Shown here piece after piece: positions 18,761 through 27,567 of a stretch of 64,000 bases of DNA. Made by a program: the position numbers and the translations under genes. The DNA is taken from assembly GCF_008364825.1 (NCBI RefSeq), contig NZ_VTTO01000002.1, positions 1-64,000 of the forward strand. Direction: 5' to 3'. This DNA comes from Azospirillum sp. B21 (GTDB lineage Bacteria > Pseudomonadota > Alphaproteobacteria > Azospirillales > Azospirillaceae). Each line of letters opens with the position of its first letter. Positions within the stretch are counted from its first letter, which is position 1. The notes under the pieces are model-generated. The model was not told the DNA's origin. It made no database searches and saw only the letters and a list, made by a program, of their open reading frames with translations.

Positions 18761-21700
18761 TCAGGTCATGCTGCGCAGCTCCTCCGCGCGGGTGGAGCGC
18801 GAGGCGGCGTAGTGGTCCTTGGCCAGCAGAGTGTAGACCGCCGGCAGAACGAACAGCGTGAACAGCGTGCCGATCAGCATGCCGGCCACGATGACGAGGC
18901 CGATGGAGAAGCGGCTGGCCGCACCGGCACCCGCCGCGGTCAGCAGCGGCAGCAGGCCGACCACCATCGCTGCGGTGGTCATCAGGATCGGGCGCAGGCG
19001 GACGCGGGCCGCGTGCTCGATCGCCGTGCGGCGGTCCACGCCTTCGTTCAGCTGCATCTCGCGGGCGAACTCCACCAGCAGGATGCCGTGCTTGGAGATC
19101 AGGCCGATCAGCGTCACCAGACCCACCTGGGTGTAGATGTTCATGGTGGCGAGACCGAAGAACAGCGGCAGCAGCGCGCCGCAGATCGACATCGGCACCG
19201 ACACCAGGATCACCAGCGGGTCGCGCAGCGATTCGAACTGCGCCGCCAGCACCAGATAGATGACGACCAGCGCGAAGGCGAAGGTGACCATCAGCTGGCT
19301 GCCCTCGGTCACGAACTGCCGCGATTCCGACAAATAGGCGTGGTTGAAGCCGGCCGGCAGGTTGATGCGCGCCTGCTCCTCCAGGAAGTCGACGACCTGC
19401 CCCATGGAGACACCCGGCATCGGCACGGCGGAGAAGGTGGCCGAGGGGAGCTGGTTGTACTTGTTCAGCGCGTTGGGCTCCACCGCCGTTTCCACCGACA
19501 CCACGGTGGACAGCGGGATCTGGGCGCCGGAACCTGAGGTGACGTAATAGCCGGTCAGCGATTCCGGCGTCAGGCGGTCGGCCCGCGGCACCTGCGGGAT
19601 GACCTCGTAGGAGCGGCCGTTCAGGTTGAAGCGGTTGACGTAGTTGCCGCCGACCAGCACCGACAGCGTGCTCGACACTGACTGCATGGTCAGGCCGAGG
19701 TCGGCCGCCTTGGCGCGGTCGATCTTCAGCCGGACGACCGGGCTGTCATATTGCAGGTCGCTGTCGGTGATGATGAACATGCCGCTCTTGGTGGCGGCGT
19801 CCTTGATCCGCTCGATGGCGTCGTAGATCGTCCGGTAATCGCCGGGGCTGGAGATCACCATCTGCACCGGAAGGCCGCCGGTGGAGCCGGGCAGGGCAGG
19901 GGGCGACACCAGGAACACGTTGATGCCGGTCACCTTGCTCAGCTCCGCCTGGGCCAGCGGCTGCAGTTCCTTGGCCGACCGTTCGCGCTCGTCCCAGGGC
20001 TTCAGGATCATGCCGGCGAAGCCCTGGTTCAGGGTGGGCATGCCGGTCAGGACGAAGCGGGTGTCGGTCTCGGGGAAGCTGGCGAAGGTCTCGTCGATCT
20101 GCTTCCCGAAGCTGTCGATGTAGTCGAGGTTGGCGTATTGCGGCGCCTTGGAGATGCCGAACAGGATGCCCTGGTCCTCTTCCGGCGCCAGTTCCGACAT
20201 GGTATTGGCGAACAGGTAGCCGACGCTGGCCAGGATGCCGACCGCGAACAGCAGCGTGGCCGCCCGATAGTCCAGCGTGCCGTGCAGCCGCCGCTCGTAC
20301 CAATCCGCCAGCTTCTCGAACCGGCGGTCGAGGAAGGCGGCGAAACGGCCCTGGGACCCGCCCTCCTTGAGGATGACAGAGCACATCATCGGCGACAGCG
20401 TCAGCGCCACCACACCCGACACGATCACCGCCGCGGCGAGCGTGAAGGCGAACTCGCGGAACAGCGCGCCGGTCAGGCCGCCCAGCAGGCCGATGGGCGC
20501 ATAGACCGCCGCCAGCGTGATCGTCATGGAGACGACCGGCCCGACGATCTCGCGCGCGCCGATCAGCGATGCGGCGACCGCCGATTTTCCGTGCTCGATA
20601 TGCCGGTGGATGTTCTCCACCACCACAATGGCGTCGTCCACCACGAGGCCGATGGCGAGCACCATCGCCAGCAGCGTCAGCAGGTTCAGCGAGAATCCCA
20701 TCGCCAGCATGAAGGTGGCGGCGCCGATGATCGACAGCGGAATGGTGACGATCGGGATCAACACCGACCGGAAGGACCCCAGGAACAGGAAGATGACGAC
20801 GATGACGATGGCGACCGCCTCGAGCAGCGTCTTCACCACCTCGTCGATGGACGCCTGGATGAAGCGGGTGCTGTCATAGACGATCTCCATCTTCATGTCC
20901 GGCGGCAGGTTGCGCCGCAGGTCCGGTTCCATCTTGCGGATGTCGGCGACGATGTTCAGCGGGTTGCCGGTGGGGGTGGCGTCGACGCCGATGAAGATCG
21001 CCTGCTGCCCGTTCATCGCCACGCTGGCGTCGAAGCTGCGGGAGCTGAGCTCGACCGTGGCGATGTCGCGCATGCGCACCAGCGCCCCGTCCTTGGCCTT
21101 CACCACCATGTCGCGGAACTGCTCGACGTCGGTCAGGCCGGTGTTGGCGGTGACGTTGGAGATGACGAAGACGCCCTTGGTCTGGCCGGGCGCCGACTGG
21201 TAGTTGTTGGCGGTGACCGCGGCCGACACGTCGGCGGGCGAGATGCCGCGCGCCGCCATCTTGACCGGGTCCAGCCACAGGCGCATGGCGAAGGTCTGGC
21301 CGCCCAGGATCTGGGCGCGCGCCACGCCGTCCACCGTGGACAGCACCGGCTGCACGACGCGGGTCAGATAGTCGGAGATCGCCGCCCCCGACAGGTCGGG
21401 ACTGGAGAAGCCCATATAGAGGATCGAGGTCGTCTCGCCGGTCGATTTCAGGATGACCGGGTCGTTGGCCTCGCGCGGGAGCTGGTATTTCACCTGCTGT
21501 ACCTTCGCCATCACGTCGGTCATCGCGACGTTGGGATCGAAGTTCAGCCGGACATAGGCGGTGACGACGCTCTGCCCCTGGGTGGAGGAGGAGGTCAGGT
21601 AGTCGAGCCCCTCGGCCGAGGACACCGCCTGTTCGATCGGCGTGGCGATGAAGCCCTGCATCAGTTCGGGCGAGGCGCCGGGATAGCTGGTGGTCACGGT

Positions 21701-21838
21701 GATGACCGTGTTCTGCAACTGCGGATACTGCCGGATCGGCAGCTCCAGCATCGCGCGGGCCCCGACCAGCAGGATCAGCAGGCTGACCACGACGGACAGA
21801 ATGGGCCGGCGGATGAAGATGTCGGTGAAATTGCCCAT
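18761..21838 (-). CDS. RND efflux pump inner-membrane permease (HAE1 family)
   Basis: A 1025-residue hydrophobe/amphiphile efflux permease that exports drugs or other amphiphiles using the proton gradient. It begins FTDIFIRRPILSVVVSLLI, has two large periplasmic loops, and carries the paired TM4 acidic residues in [21 protein letters not shown]. Closest in style to the MdtB/MexF branch. It is the last gene of a tetR-adaptor-permease operon with 10 bp between it and the adaptor, and a strong terminator follows. No outer-membrane factor is in the operon or window. Substrate unknown. Confidence 0.93.
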   Translation of the reverse strand: MGNFTDIFIRRPILSVVVSLLILLVGARAMLELPIRQYPQLQNTVITVTTSYPGASPELMQGFIATPIEQAVSSAEGLDYLTSSSTQGQSVVTAYVRLNFDPNVAMTDVMAKVQQVKYQLPREANDPVILKSTGETTSILYMGFSSPDLSGAAISDYLTRVVQPVLSTVDGVARAQILGGQTFAMRLWLDPVKMAARGISPADVSAAVTANNYQSAPGQTKGVFVISNVTANTGLTDVEQFRDMVVKAKDGALVRMRDIATVELSSRSFDASVAMNGQQAIFIGVDATPTGNPLNIVADIRKMEPDLRRNLPPDMKMEIVYDSTRFIQASIDEVVKTLLEAVAIVIVVIFLFLGSFRSVLIPIVTIPLSIIGAATFMLAMGFSLNLLTLLAMVLAIGLVVDDAIVVVENIHRHIEHGKSAVAASLIGAREIVGPVVSMTITLAAVYAPIGLLGGLTGALFREFAFTLAAAVIVSGVVALTLSPMMCSVILKEGGSQGRFAAFLDRRFEKLADWYERRLHGTLDYRAATLLFAVGILASVGYLFANTMSELAPEEDQGILFGISKAPQYANLDYIDSFGKQIDETFASFPETDTRFVLTGMPTLNQGFAGMILKPWDERERSAKELQPLAQAELSKVTGINVFLVSPPALPGSTGGLPVQMVISSPGDYRTIYDAIERIKDAATKSGMFIITDSDLQYDSPVVRLKIDRAKAADLGLTMQSVSSTLSVLVGGNYVNRFNLNGRSYEVIPQVPRADRLTPESLTGYYVTSGSGAQIPLSTVVSVETAVEPNALNKYNQLPSATFSAVPMPGVSMGQVVDFLEEQARINLPAGFNHAYLSESRQFVTEGSQLMVTFAFALVVIYLVLAAQFESLRDPLVILVSVPMSICGALLPLFFGLATMNIYTQVGLVTLIGLISKHGILLVEFAREMQLNEGVDRRTAIEHAARVRLRPILMTTAAMVVGLLPLLTAAGAGAASRFSIGLVIVAGMLIGTLFTLFVLPAVYTLLAKDHYAASRSTRAEELRSMT

Positions 21839-21848
21839 GGCGTCGGCC

Positions 21849-23090
21849 TCAGTTCTGCGGCAGGGACTGCGGCGGGGTCAGCGGGTTGCTCTCGGCCGGG
21901 ACGACGGCGGCGCCGTTGGCGAGCTTCAGCTGGCCCGACACCACGACGCGGTCGCCGGGGTTGATGCCGCTGCGGATCTCCACCCGGTTGGCCAGACGGT
22001 CGCCGGTCTTCACCGCCTTGCGTTCCACCACCAGCTGCTCCTTGCCGTCCTCGCCCTTCTGCTGGGTCGCGACGAAGACGGAATCGCCGTAGACGGTGTA
22101 GTCCACCGCGGTTTCCGGCACGGTCAGGGTGTTGGGCTGCGGCGGCAGGACGACGCGGACATTGGCGAACATGCCCGGCCGCAGCAGGCGCTCGCGGTTG
22201 TCCATGGTCGCCTGCACCTTGACCGCGCGGGTTTCCGCGCTGACCTGCGGCTCGATGGTCGTGATCTTCGCCCCGAAATCGCGGCCGGGCAGGGCGTCGA
22301 CGTTGATCAGCACGTCCTGGCCGACCGACAGCCTGGGGAAGGCCTGCTCCGGCAGGGTGAAGTTGATGTAGAGCTGCGACAGGTCGGTCAGCGTGACGAT
22401 GGTGGCGCCGGGATTGACGTAATCGCCGACATTCACCTGCCGGATGCCCAGGTCGCCGTTGAACGGCGCCTTGATCAGCTTCTGGCCGATCAGGGCGCTG
22501 GTGCGCTTCATGTTGGCGTTGATCTCGTCGAGCTGCGCCTGATACTGGTCGACGTTGCTCTGGGGCGTGGCCTGGCTGCGGCGCAGGTCGCGGTAGCGTT
22601 CCAGGTTCAGCTCCGCCAGCCGCGCCTGGGCGCGCTGGGCCAGCAGGTCGGCCTGCTCGGTGGCGTCGTTCAGCTGCACCAGCGGGTCGCCGGCCTTGAC
22701 GCGGGCGCCCGATTCGAAGGGGATGCGGTCCACCCGACCCGCGACCTCGGGCGCCACCGTCACCTGACGCGCCGCCTGCAGCGTGCCGATGGCGGACAGG
22801 TATTTCGGCACGGTCTGCACCGTCGCCTCCGCCAAGGCCACCGGGGTAGGCGGCGGCTTGTTGTTGGCGAAGAAGTCGGCGATGGCCTTGGCGCGGAAGG
22901 TGTTGAAGCCGTACAGCGCCGCCCCCAGCAGCCCCAGCACCACCAGCATGATGATGATGCGCACGGTCAGCCGCCCGCGCGTGACGGGCTTGCGCGGGGG
23001 GCGGGGCGGGGACGGCGGCGTGCCGTGGCCCGGCTCCGACGCCGGATGCCCGAACGACGTCTCGGTCTTTGGCGAATGATCCAGGGTCAC
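21849..23090 (-). CDS. RND efflux periplasmic adaptor (membrane fusion protein)
   Basis: A 413-residue adaptor linking the permease to an outer-membrane channel. A Pro-rich cytoplasmic N terminus precedes a single anchor helix at about residues 44-66 (IIIMLVVLGLLGAALYGF), so it is membrane-anchored rather than a lipoprotein. Then come the lipoyl half-motifs (VTVAPEVAGRVDRIPFESGARVKAGDPLVQL and LIKAPFNGDLGIRQVNVGDYV), a coiled-coil hairpin and beta-barrel. It sits between the TetR gene (6 bp upstream) and the permease (10 bp downstream). Confidence 0.92.
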   Translation of the reverse strand: MTLDHSPKTETSFGHPASEPGHGTPPSPPRPPRKPVTRGRLTVRIIIMLVVLGLLGAALYGFNTFRAKAIADFFANNKPPPTPVALAEATVQTVPKYLSAIGTLQAARQVTVAPEVAGRVDRIPFESGARVKAGDPLVQLNDATEQADLLAQRAQARLAELNLERYRDLRRSQATPQSNVDQYQAQLDEINANMKRTSALIGQKLIKAPFNGDLGIRQVNVGDYVNPGATIVTLTDLSQLYINFTLPEQAFPRLSVGQDVLINVDALPGRDFGAKITTIEPQVSAETRAVKVQATMDNRERLLRPGMFANVRVVLPPQPNTLTVPETAVDYTVYGDSVFVATQQKGEDGKEQLVVERKAVKTGDRLANRVEIRSGINPGDRVVVSGQLKLANGAAVVPAESNPLTPPQSLPQN

Positions 23091-23096
23091 GATCGG

Positions 23097-23831
23097 CTAC
23101 TCCGCTCTCTCGGGTGTGGATTCGTCATTTCTTGGTCCGCCTTCCGGCGGCGGTGGGGGAGGCACGAAGACCAGATGCCCGCTGCGCTCCTGCGCCGCGA
23201 TGGCCTCGTCGCGCAGGCCGAGCCCGCGCAGGATGAACCATGCGGTCCGCCGCGCAAGCTCAGGACGGCCGCAGCTGTAGGGAACCACCGTGCCGCCGGA
23301 CAGGCAGACGGTCGCCATCATCTCGCACAGATGCTCGGCAAGCCAGAGCCCGCTCTCCGCATCGATCGGGCCGGGCACCAGATCGCCGTCGGCGATGGCG
23401 GCATCGATGGAGGCGGTGAAGCAGGGCAGGAACCGGCTGCGGATTCCCTCATAGACCTGCCGCATGAACTCCCCGTCTTCCAGCAGGCTGATGACCGACA
23501 GGCGCTGGCGCGCCCGTTCGTTGGGGTCGGCCGGGACCTCCATGACGAAATAGCCGACCAGCCCCTGGATCATCTGCACCAGCGTCGCGGTGCCGGGCGG
23601 CAGGGCGATCAGCCGCTCATATTCCGGATCGCCGTCGATGCAGCTGAGGAAGATCGCCTCGTAGAGCGAGGCCTTGGACGGGAAATGCTTGAAGATCAGG
23701 CCTTCGGACACACCGGCGGCCTGTGCGATCTCCTTCGTGGTGGTCGCGGCGAAGCCCTTGCGCGCGAAAACCGGCAAGGCGGCATCGACGATGGCCCGCC
23801 GCCGGGCGCGGCTGTCCAGGCGTGGAGCCAT
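23097..23831 (-). CDS. TetR/AcrR-family regulator of the RND operon
   Basis: A 244-residue repressor-type protein. The N-terminal helix-turn-helix is clear (IVDAALPVFARKGFAATTTKEIAQAAGVSEGLIFKHF), followed by a ligand-binding helical domain and a Pro-rich C-terminal tail. It is first in the operon with the adaptor and permease, so it probably controls its own transcription. An imperfect inverted repeat GTGAG-N6-CTCAC lies upstream at 23869-23884. The start is uncertain: ATG at 23831 gives a normal family N terminus, ATG at 23861 adds ten residues; neither has a good ribosome-binding site. Confidence 0.85.
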   Translation of the reverse strand: MAPRLDSRARRRAIVDAALPVFARKGFAATTTKEIAQAAGVSEGLIFKHFPSKASLYEAIFLSCIDGDPEYERLIALPPGTATLVQMIQGLVGYFVMEVPADPNERARQRLSVISLLEDGEFMRQVYEGIRSRFLPCFTASIDAAIADGDLVPGPIDAESGLWLAEHLCEMMATVCLSGGTVVPYSCGRPELARRTAWFILRGLGLRDEAIAAQERSGHLVFVPPPPPPEGGPRNDESTPERAE

Positions 23832-23868
23832 GGGCTGCTGTCTTTCAAAAACTGGGTGCATTAGGGAA

Positions 23869-23884
23869 GTGAGCGCACACTCAC
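23869..23884. promoter_or_regulatory. Candidate TetR operator upstream of the RND operon
   Basis: The sequence GTGAGCGCACACTCAC has 5-bp inverted arms (GTGAG/CTCAC) and lies immediately upstream of the tetR start codon, the usual place for an autoregulatory operator. Confidence 0.45.
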
Positions 23885-23936
23885 CTCAGTCGGGCGGTTT
23901 GTACACCGGCCCGCTGCGCTTGTCCATCTGACAAAG

Positions 23937-24048
23937 CCCCTCTCTCCTTGCGGGAGAGGGGTTGGGGTGAGGGGGTGCAAACCTGAATTTCCTTCCGGCT
24001 TCCAGCCGGCAGCACCCCTCATCCCGCCCCGTAAGGGGAGAAGGGTTT
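23937..24048. repeat. Dispersed-type intergenic palindrome (CCCCTCTC...GAGAGGGG)
   Basis: A hairpin with arms CCCCTCTC (23937-23944) and GAGAGGGG (23954-23961), followed by TTGGGGTGAGGGGGTG, then a related CACCCCTCATCCCGCCC stretch from about 24012. Sequences of this style are widespread low-information intergenic repeats in proteobacteria. A similar element (CCCCTCTCCGTCCGGGGAGAG) occurs near 29151. Confidence 0.55.
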
Positions 24049-24066
24049 CCGAGACCAGCCGCAGCC

Positions 24067-24783
24067 TCACCCCATCCCCAGCCGTTCCTTCAGCGGCCCC
24101 AGGAAGCGCCGGCTGACCGGCACGGTGTGGCCGCCGGTGGTCAGGATCTCCGCCAGACCGCCGTCGACGAAGTGAATCTCGCGGATGCGCTCCGGATTGA
24201 CCAGGAATTGGCGGTGGCAGCGGAACAGCTGGCTCTTTTCCTGGATGGTATGGAGCGTCAGTTCGGTGAAGCGCTCCTGCCCGTCCTCTCCCACCACATA
24301 GACGCCGGCCGGGCGGGAGACGACATACTCCACATCCGCCAGCTTCATCAGGGTGATCCGGTTGACCCCGGTGCAGGGGATGTGGCGCAGCTCGGCCGCT
24401 CCCGGCAGGACGCCGACTTCCTGCGGGGCATGCTGCCGGCGCAGGCGCTGCAGGGTCTTCGCCAGCCGCGCCGGGTCGGCCGGCTTCAGCAGATAGTCGA
24501 AGGCATGCTCCTCGAATGCCTTGACGGCATACTCGTCATGGGCGGTCAGGAAGACGATCCGCGGCATGCGATCGGGGTCGAGCATGCTCAGCATTTCCAG
24601 CCCGCTGACCCGCGGCATCTGGATGTCGAGGAACACCACGTCGGGCGACTGCCGGTTGATGGCGCCGATCGCCTCGATGGCGTTGGCGCATTCGCCGACG
24701 ACGCGGATATCGGCGGCCTCCTCCAGCATCCGGCGCAGTTCCTCCCGCGCCAGCGGCTCGTCGTCGACGATCAGGATGTTCAT
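24067..24783 (-). CDS. btsR: LytTR-family response regulator, BtsR-like
   Basis: A 238-residue response regulator: receiver domain (MNILIVDDEPLAREELRRML, phosphoacceptor Asp53 in VVFLDIQMP) plus a C-terminal LytTR DNA-binding domain (RCHRQFLVNPERIREIHFVDGG). Best match in style to BtsR/YehT, which with BtsS responds to pyruvate and activates the CstA-family transporter btsT in E. coli. It follows the kinase gene by 13 bp in one operon. Start is either of two adjacent ATGs (24786 or 24783). The cstA gene about 9 kb away is the natural candidate target; this is inference. Confidence 0.85.
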   Translation of the reverse strand: MNILIVDDEPLAREELRRMLEEAADIRVVGECANAIEAIGAINRQSPDVVFLDIQMPRVSGLEMLSMLDPDRMPRIVFLTAHDEYAVKAFEEHAFDYLLKPADPARLAKTLQRLRRQHAPQEVGVLPGAAELRHIPCTGVNRITLMKLADVEYVVSRPAGVYVVGEDGQERFTELTLHTIQEKSQLFRCHRQFLVNPERIREIHFVDGGLAEILTTGGHTVPVSRRFLGPLKERLGMG

Positions 24784-24796
24784 CATGGGCGGGCCA

Positions 24797-26551
24797 TCAT
24801 ACGGGGACGGTCTCTTCGACGGGCAGCGGCAGGCGCAGGGTAACGCGGGTGAAGACATCGGGGTCGCAGGCGATGGACACGCCATACGCCTCACCGTAGC
24901 GGTTGCGGATGCGACGGTCGACGATGGTCATGCCCAGCCCGTCGCCGCCCGGCTTGGACTCGTAAAGCCCGGCATTGTCCTCCACCGACAGCAGCAGGTC
25001 GCCGCCATCCCGCCTCGCGGCGATGCGGACATGGCCGTCGCCGAGAAGCTGCGCCGTGCCGTGCTTGATCGCATTCTCCACCAGCGGCTGGAGCGAGAAG
25101 GCCGGCAGTGCCGCATTGCGCAAATCGTCCGGCACGTCGATCTCCACCGCCAGCCGGCCGGTGAAGCGCGCCAATTCGATCTGCAGATAGGCGCTGACAT
25201 GCTCGACCTCGTCGGCCAGCGTCGCCGTCTCGCTGGGGCGTTTCAGGTTCTTGCGGAAGAAGGTCGACAGGTTCTGCACCAGCTGGCGCGCCCGCTCCGG
25301 ATCGTTGCGGATGACGGCGGAGATGGTGTTCAGCGCGTTGAACAGGAAATGCGGGTTCACCTGCGCATGCAGCAGCTTGATCTCCGACTGCGCCAGCAGG
25401 GCCTTCTGCTGCTCGTAGCGGCCGGCGAGGATCTGGTTGGACAGCAGCCGGGCCACGCCCTCTCCCAGCGTCCGGTTGATGGTGGAGAAGATCTTCGTCT
25501 TCGGCTCGTACAGCTTGATGGTGCCGATCACCCCGCCATCCTCGCCGACCAGTGGGATCACCAGCGCCGCCCCCAGCCGGCAGGTCGGGCTGATGGAACA
25601 GCGATAGGCCACCTCGTTACCGTCCGCATAGATCACCTGGTTGTTGGCGATGGCCTGGTGCGTCTGGCGCGAGCTGATGGGCGTGCCGGGCAGGTGATGG
25701 TCGTCACCGATGCCGATGAAGGCCAGCAGCTTCTCGCGGTCGGTGATGGCGACGGCGCCGACGCCGGTCTCCTCATAGATGATGCGGGCGACGCGGGTGC
25801 TGTTCTCGCTGTTGAAGCCGCCGCGCAGCACGCCATCGCAGCGCGCGGCGATCTTCAGCGCCTTGGCGGAGAAGGCGCTGGACTGCTTCTCGTCCAGGAC
25901 GCGCCTCTCCAGCAGGATGCGCATGAACAGCGCCGCCCCCAGCGTGTTGGCGACGATCATCGGGGCCGCCACCACCTCGACCAGATGGACCGCCGCCTCG
26001 AAGGGCCGGGCCACCGCCAGGATGATCAGCATCTGCACCACCTCCGCCACGAAGGTGACGGCGCCGACGCGCAGCGGGTTGAACAGCGGCTCGATCCGGC
26101 CTTGGCGCACCATATGGCGATGGACCAGCCCGCCGATCAGCCCCTCCGCCATGGTGGAGATGGCGCAGGCCAGCGCCGACATGCCGCCCAGCGAATAGCG
26201 GTGCATGCCGCCGGTCAGCCCGACCGCCAGCCCCACCGACGGCCCGCCGAAGATGCCGCCCAGAACCGCGCCGATGGCGCGGGTGTTGGCGATGCTGTCG
26301 TCGATGTGCAGGCCGAAATAGGTGCCCATGATGCAGAAGATCGAGAAGATCACGTAGCAGGCCAGCTTGTGCGGCCAGCGCACCGTCACATGGGTCAGCG
26401 GCAGGAACAGCGGCGTCCGGCTCAGCAGATAGGCGATCACCAGATAGACGCACATCTGCTGAAGCAGGGAGAGGATCAGGGTGAAGGGTTCGACAGGCAT
26501 GGCGGCATTCCCGGCAGCCGCCGCGGACATCGGGCGCTGCTCCGCCGCCAT
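24797..26551 (-). CDS. btsS: LytS-type sensor histidine kinase, BtsS-like
   Basis: A 584-residue membrane sensor kinase. It has a 5TM-LYT N-terminal domain with about six helices (including GTYFGLHIDDSIANTRAIG and GGPSVGLAVGLTGGMHRYSLGG), a GAF-like middle domain (about 225-370), a His_kinase domain with NPHFLFNALN (His401) and an HATPase (NAIKHG; GGDGLGMTIVDRR). These match BtsS/YehU, a high-affinity pyruvate sensor in E. coli. The start may instead be the ATG at 26500 (MPVEPFTLI), which lies nearer the first helix. Cotranscribed with the regulator downstream. Confidence 0.85.
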   Translation of the reverse strand: MAAEQRPMSAAAAGNAAMPVEPFTLILSLLQQMCVYLVIAYLLSRTPLFLPLTHVTVRWPHKLACYVIFSIFCIMGTYFGLHIDDSIANTRAIGAVLGGIFGGPSVGLAVGLTGGMHRYSLGGMSALACAISTMAEGLIGGLVHRHMVRQGRIEPLFNPLRVGAVTFVAEVVQMLIILAVARPFEAAVHLVEVVAAPMIVANTLGAALFMRILLERRVLDEKQSSAFSAKALKIAARCDGVLRGGFNSENSTRVARIIYEETGVGAVAITDREKLLAFIGIGDDHHLPGTPISSRQTHQAIANNQVIYADGNEVAYRCSISPTCRLGAALVIPLVGEDGGVIGTIKLYEPKTKIFSTINRTLGEGVARLLSNQILAGRYEQQKALLAQSEIKLLHAQVNPHFLFNALNTISAVIRNDPERARQLVQNLSTFFRKNLKRPSETATLADEVEHVSAYLQIELARFTGRLAVEIDVPDDLRNAALPAFSLQPLVENAIKHGTAQLLGDGHVRIAARRDGGDLLLSVEDNAGLYESKPGGDGLGMTIVDRRIRNRYGEAYGVSIACDPDVFTRVTLRLPLPVEETVPV

Positions 26552-26622
26552 CCTACATCAGCATGCCATCCCCGCCGATGGGACATCCTTGCATCTCTGG
26601 CAGCGGGGAGCGGGCAGCGGCG

Positions 26623-27432
26623 TCACCGCCGATGCGGAGCCGGATGCAAAAGCGCCAACGAGGGCGTGACCGCATCGCGCATCGTGGCCTCCCACTCCGT
26701 CATGGTGACGAAGCGGTATCCCCGTCGCTCTCCCTCTTCCAGAATCGCCGGCAATGCCGCGACCGTGGCGGCCTTCGTGCTGTGCATCAGCACGACCGCC
26801 CCCGGCGCCAGCCGTTCGACCACGCGGCGGCGGATGATGTCGGGACCGGTGTCCTTCCAGTCCTGGCTGTCGGCAGTCCACAGCACCGTCTTCATGCCAT
26901 GCCTGCGCGCCAGATGCGCCAACGCGTCGTCGACGTCGCCATAGGGCGGCCGGAACCAAGTCGCCGTCACCCCGACGGAGGCCAGCGCCGCTTCCGCCTG
27001 CGCCAGATTCCACTCGCGCTGGGCCGGCTTGAGGTCGGTGGTCATCGGGTGGGTCTGGGTGTGGCTGCCGACCTCGTTGCCCGATGCCGCGACCAGCCGG
27101 GCGATGTCCTGATGGGCCGGGATCTTGGCACCGATGTAGAAGAAGGTCGCCTTCGCCTCATGAGCCCGCAGGATGTCGAGGATGCGCGGGTCGTTGGCGT
27201 CCGGCCCGTCGTCGATGGTCAGCGCCACCACATTGGTCACCGGCAGCGTCAGATCCACCCGGTCGAGGTCGAGGTCCGACCCCGGGATCAGATGCTCCGT
27301 CACGAAGGGAGCGGCGCCATGGGTGGCGGCATAGCTGCGTTCTCCGGCCATGGCGGAGGCGGGCAAAGTGGAGACAGGCAGGGCCGCCACCAGCCCCAGC
27401 AGAAGGACGGCGCGGTGGAGAAGGGTCATCAT
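26623..27432 (-). CDS. Polysaccharide deacetylase family protein (NodB domain), exported
   Basis: A 269-residue carbohydrate esterase family 4 protein. A signal peptide (LLHRAVLLLGLVAALPVSTLPASAMA) is followed by the NodB domain with motif 1 TIDDGPD, motif 2 SHTQTHPM (the two metal-binding His), motif 3 RPPYGD, and HSTKAATVAALP. These are the metal and catalytic residues of chitin/peptidoglycan/exopolysaccharide deacetylases. Start is one of two adjacent ATGs at 27432/27429; the longer open frame upstream would bury the signal peptide. Substrate unknown. Upstream of the btsS-like gene by 71 bp, possibly cotranscribed. Confidence 0.88.
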   Translation of the reverse strand: MMTLLHRAVLLLGLVAALPVSTLPASAMAGERSYAATHGAAPFVTEHLIPGSDLDLDRVDLTLPVTNVVALTIDDGPDANDPRILDILRAHEAKATFFYIGAKIPAHQDIARLVAASGNEVGSHTQTHPMTTDLKPAQREWNLAQAEAALASVGVTATWFRPPYGDVDDALAHLARRHGMKTVLWTADSQDWKDTGPDIIRRRVVERLAPGAVVLMHSTKAATVAALPAILEEGERRGYRFVTMTEWEATMRDAVTPSLALLHPAPHRR

Positions 27433-27567
27433 TGCGAGGCACGCAGCGGAAGGTCGGCGCCCCTCTACTCCATATAAAGGGGTAGGGCGGGCTTGGTGCG
27501 CGAGCTTTGCTCCCAGCGGCCACGATGGACAAGCGATTTCTTGGGGGCCGGACCAGCCCCCCGGCAC

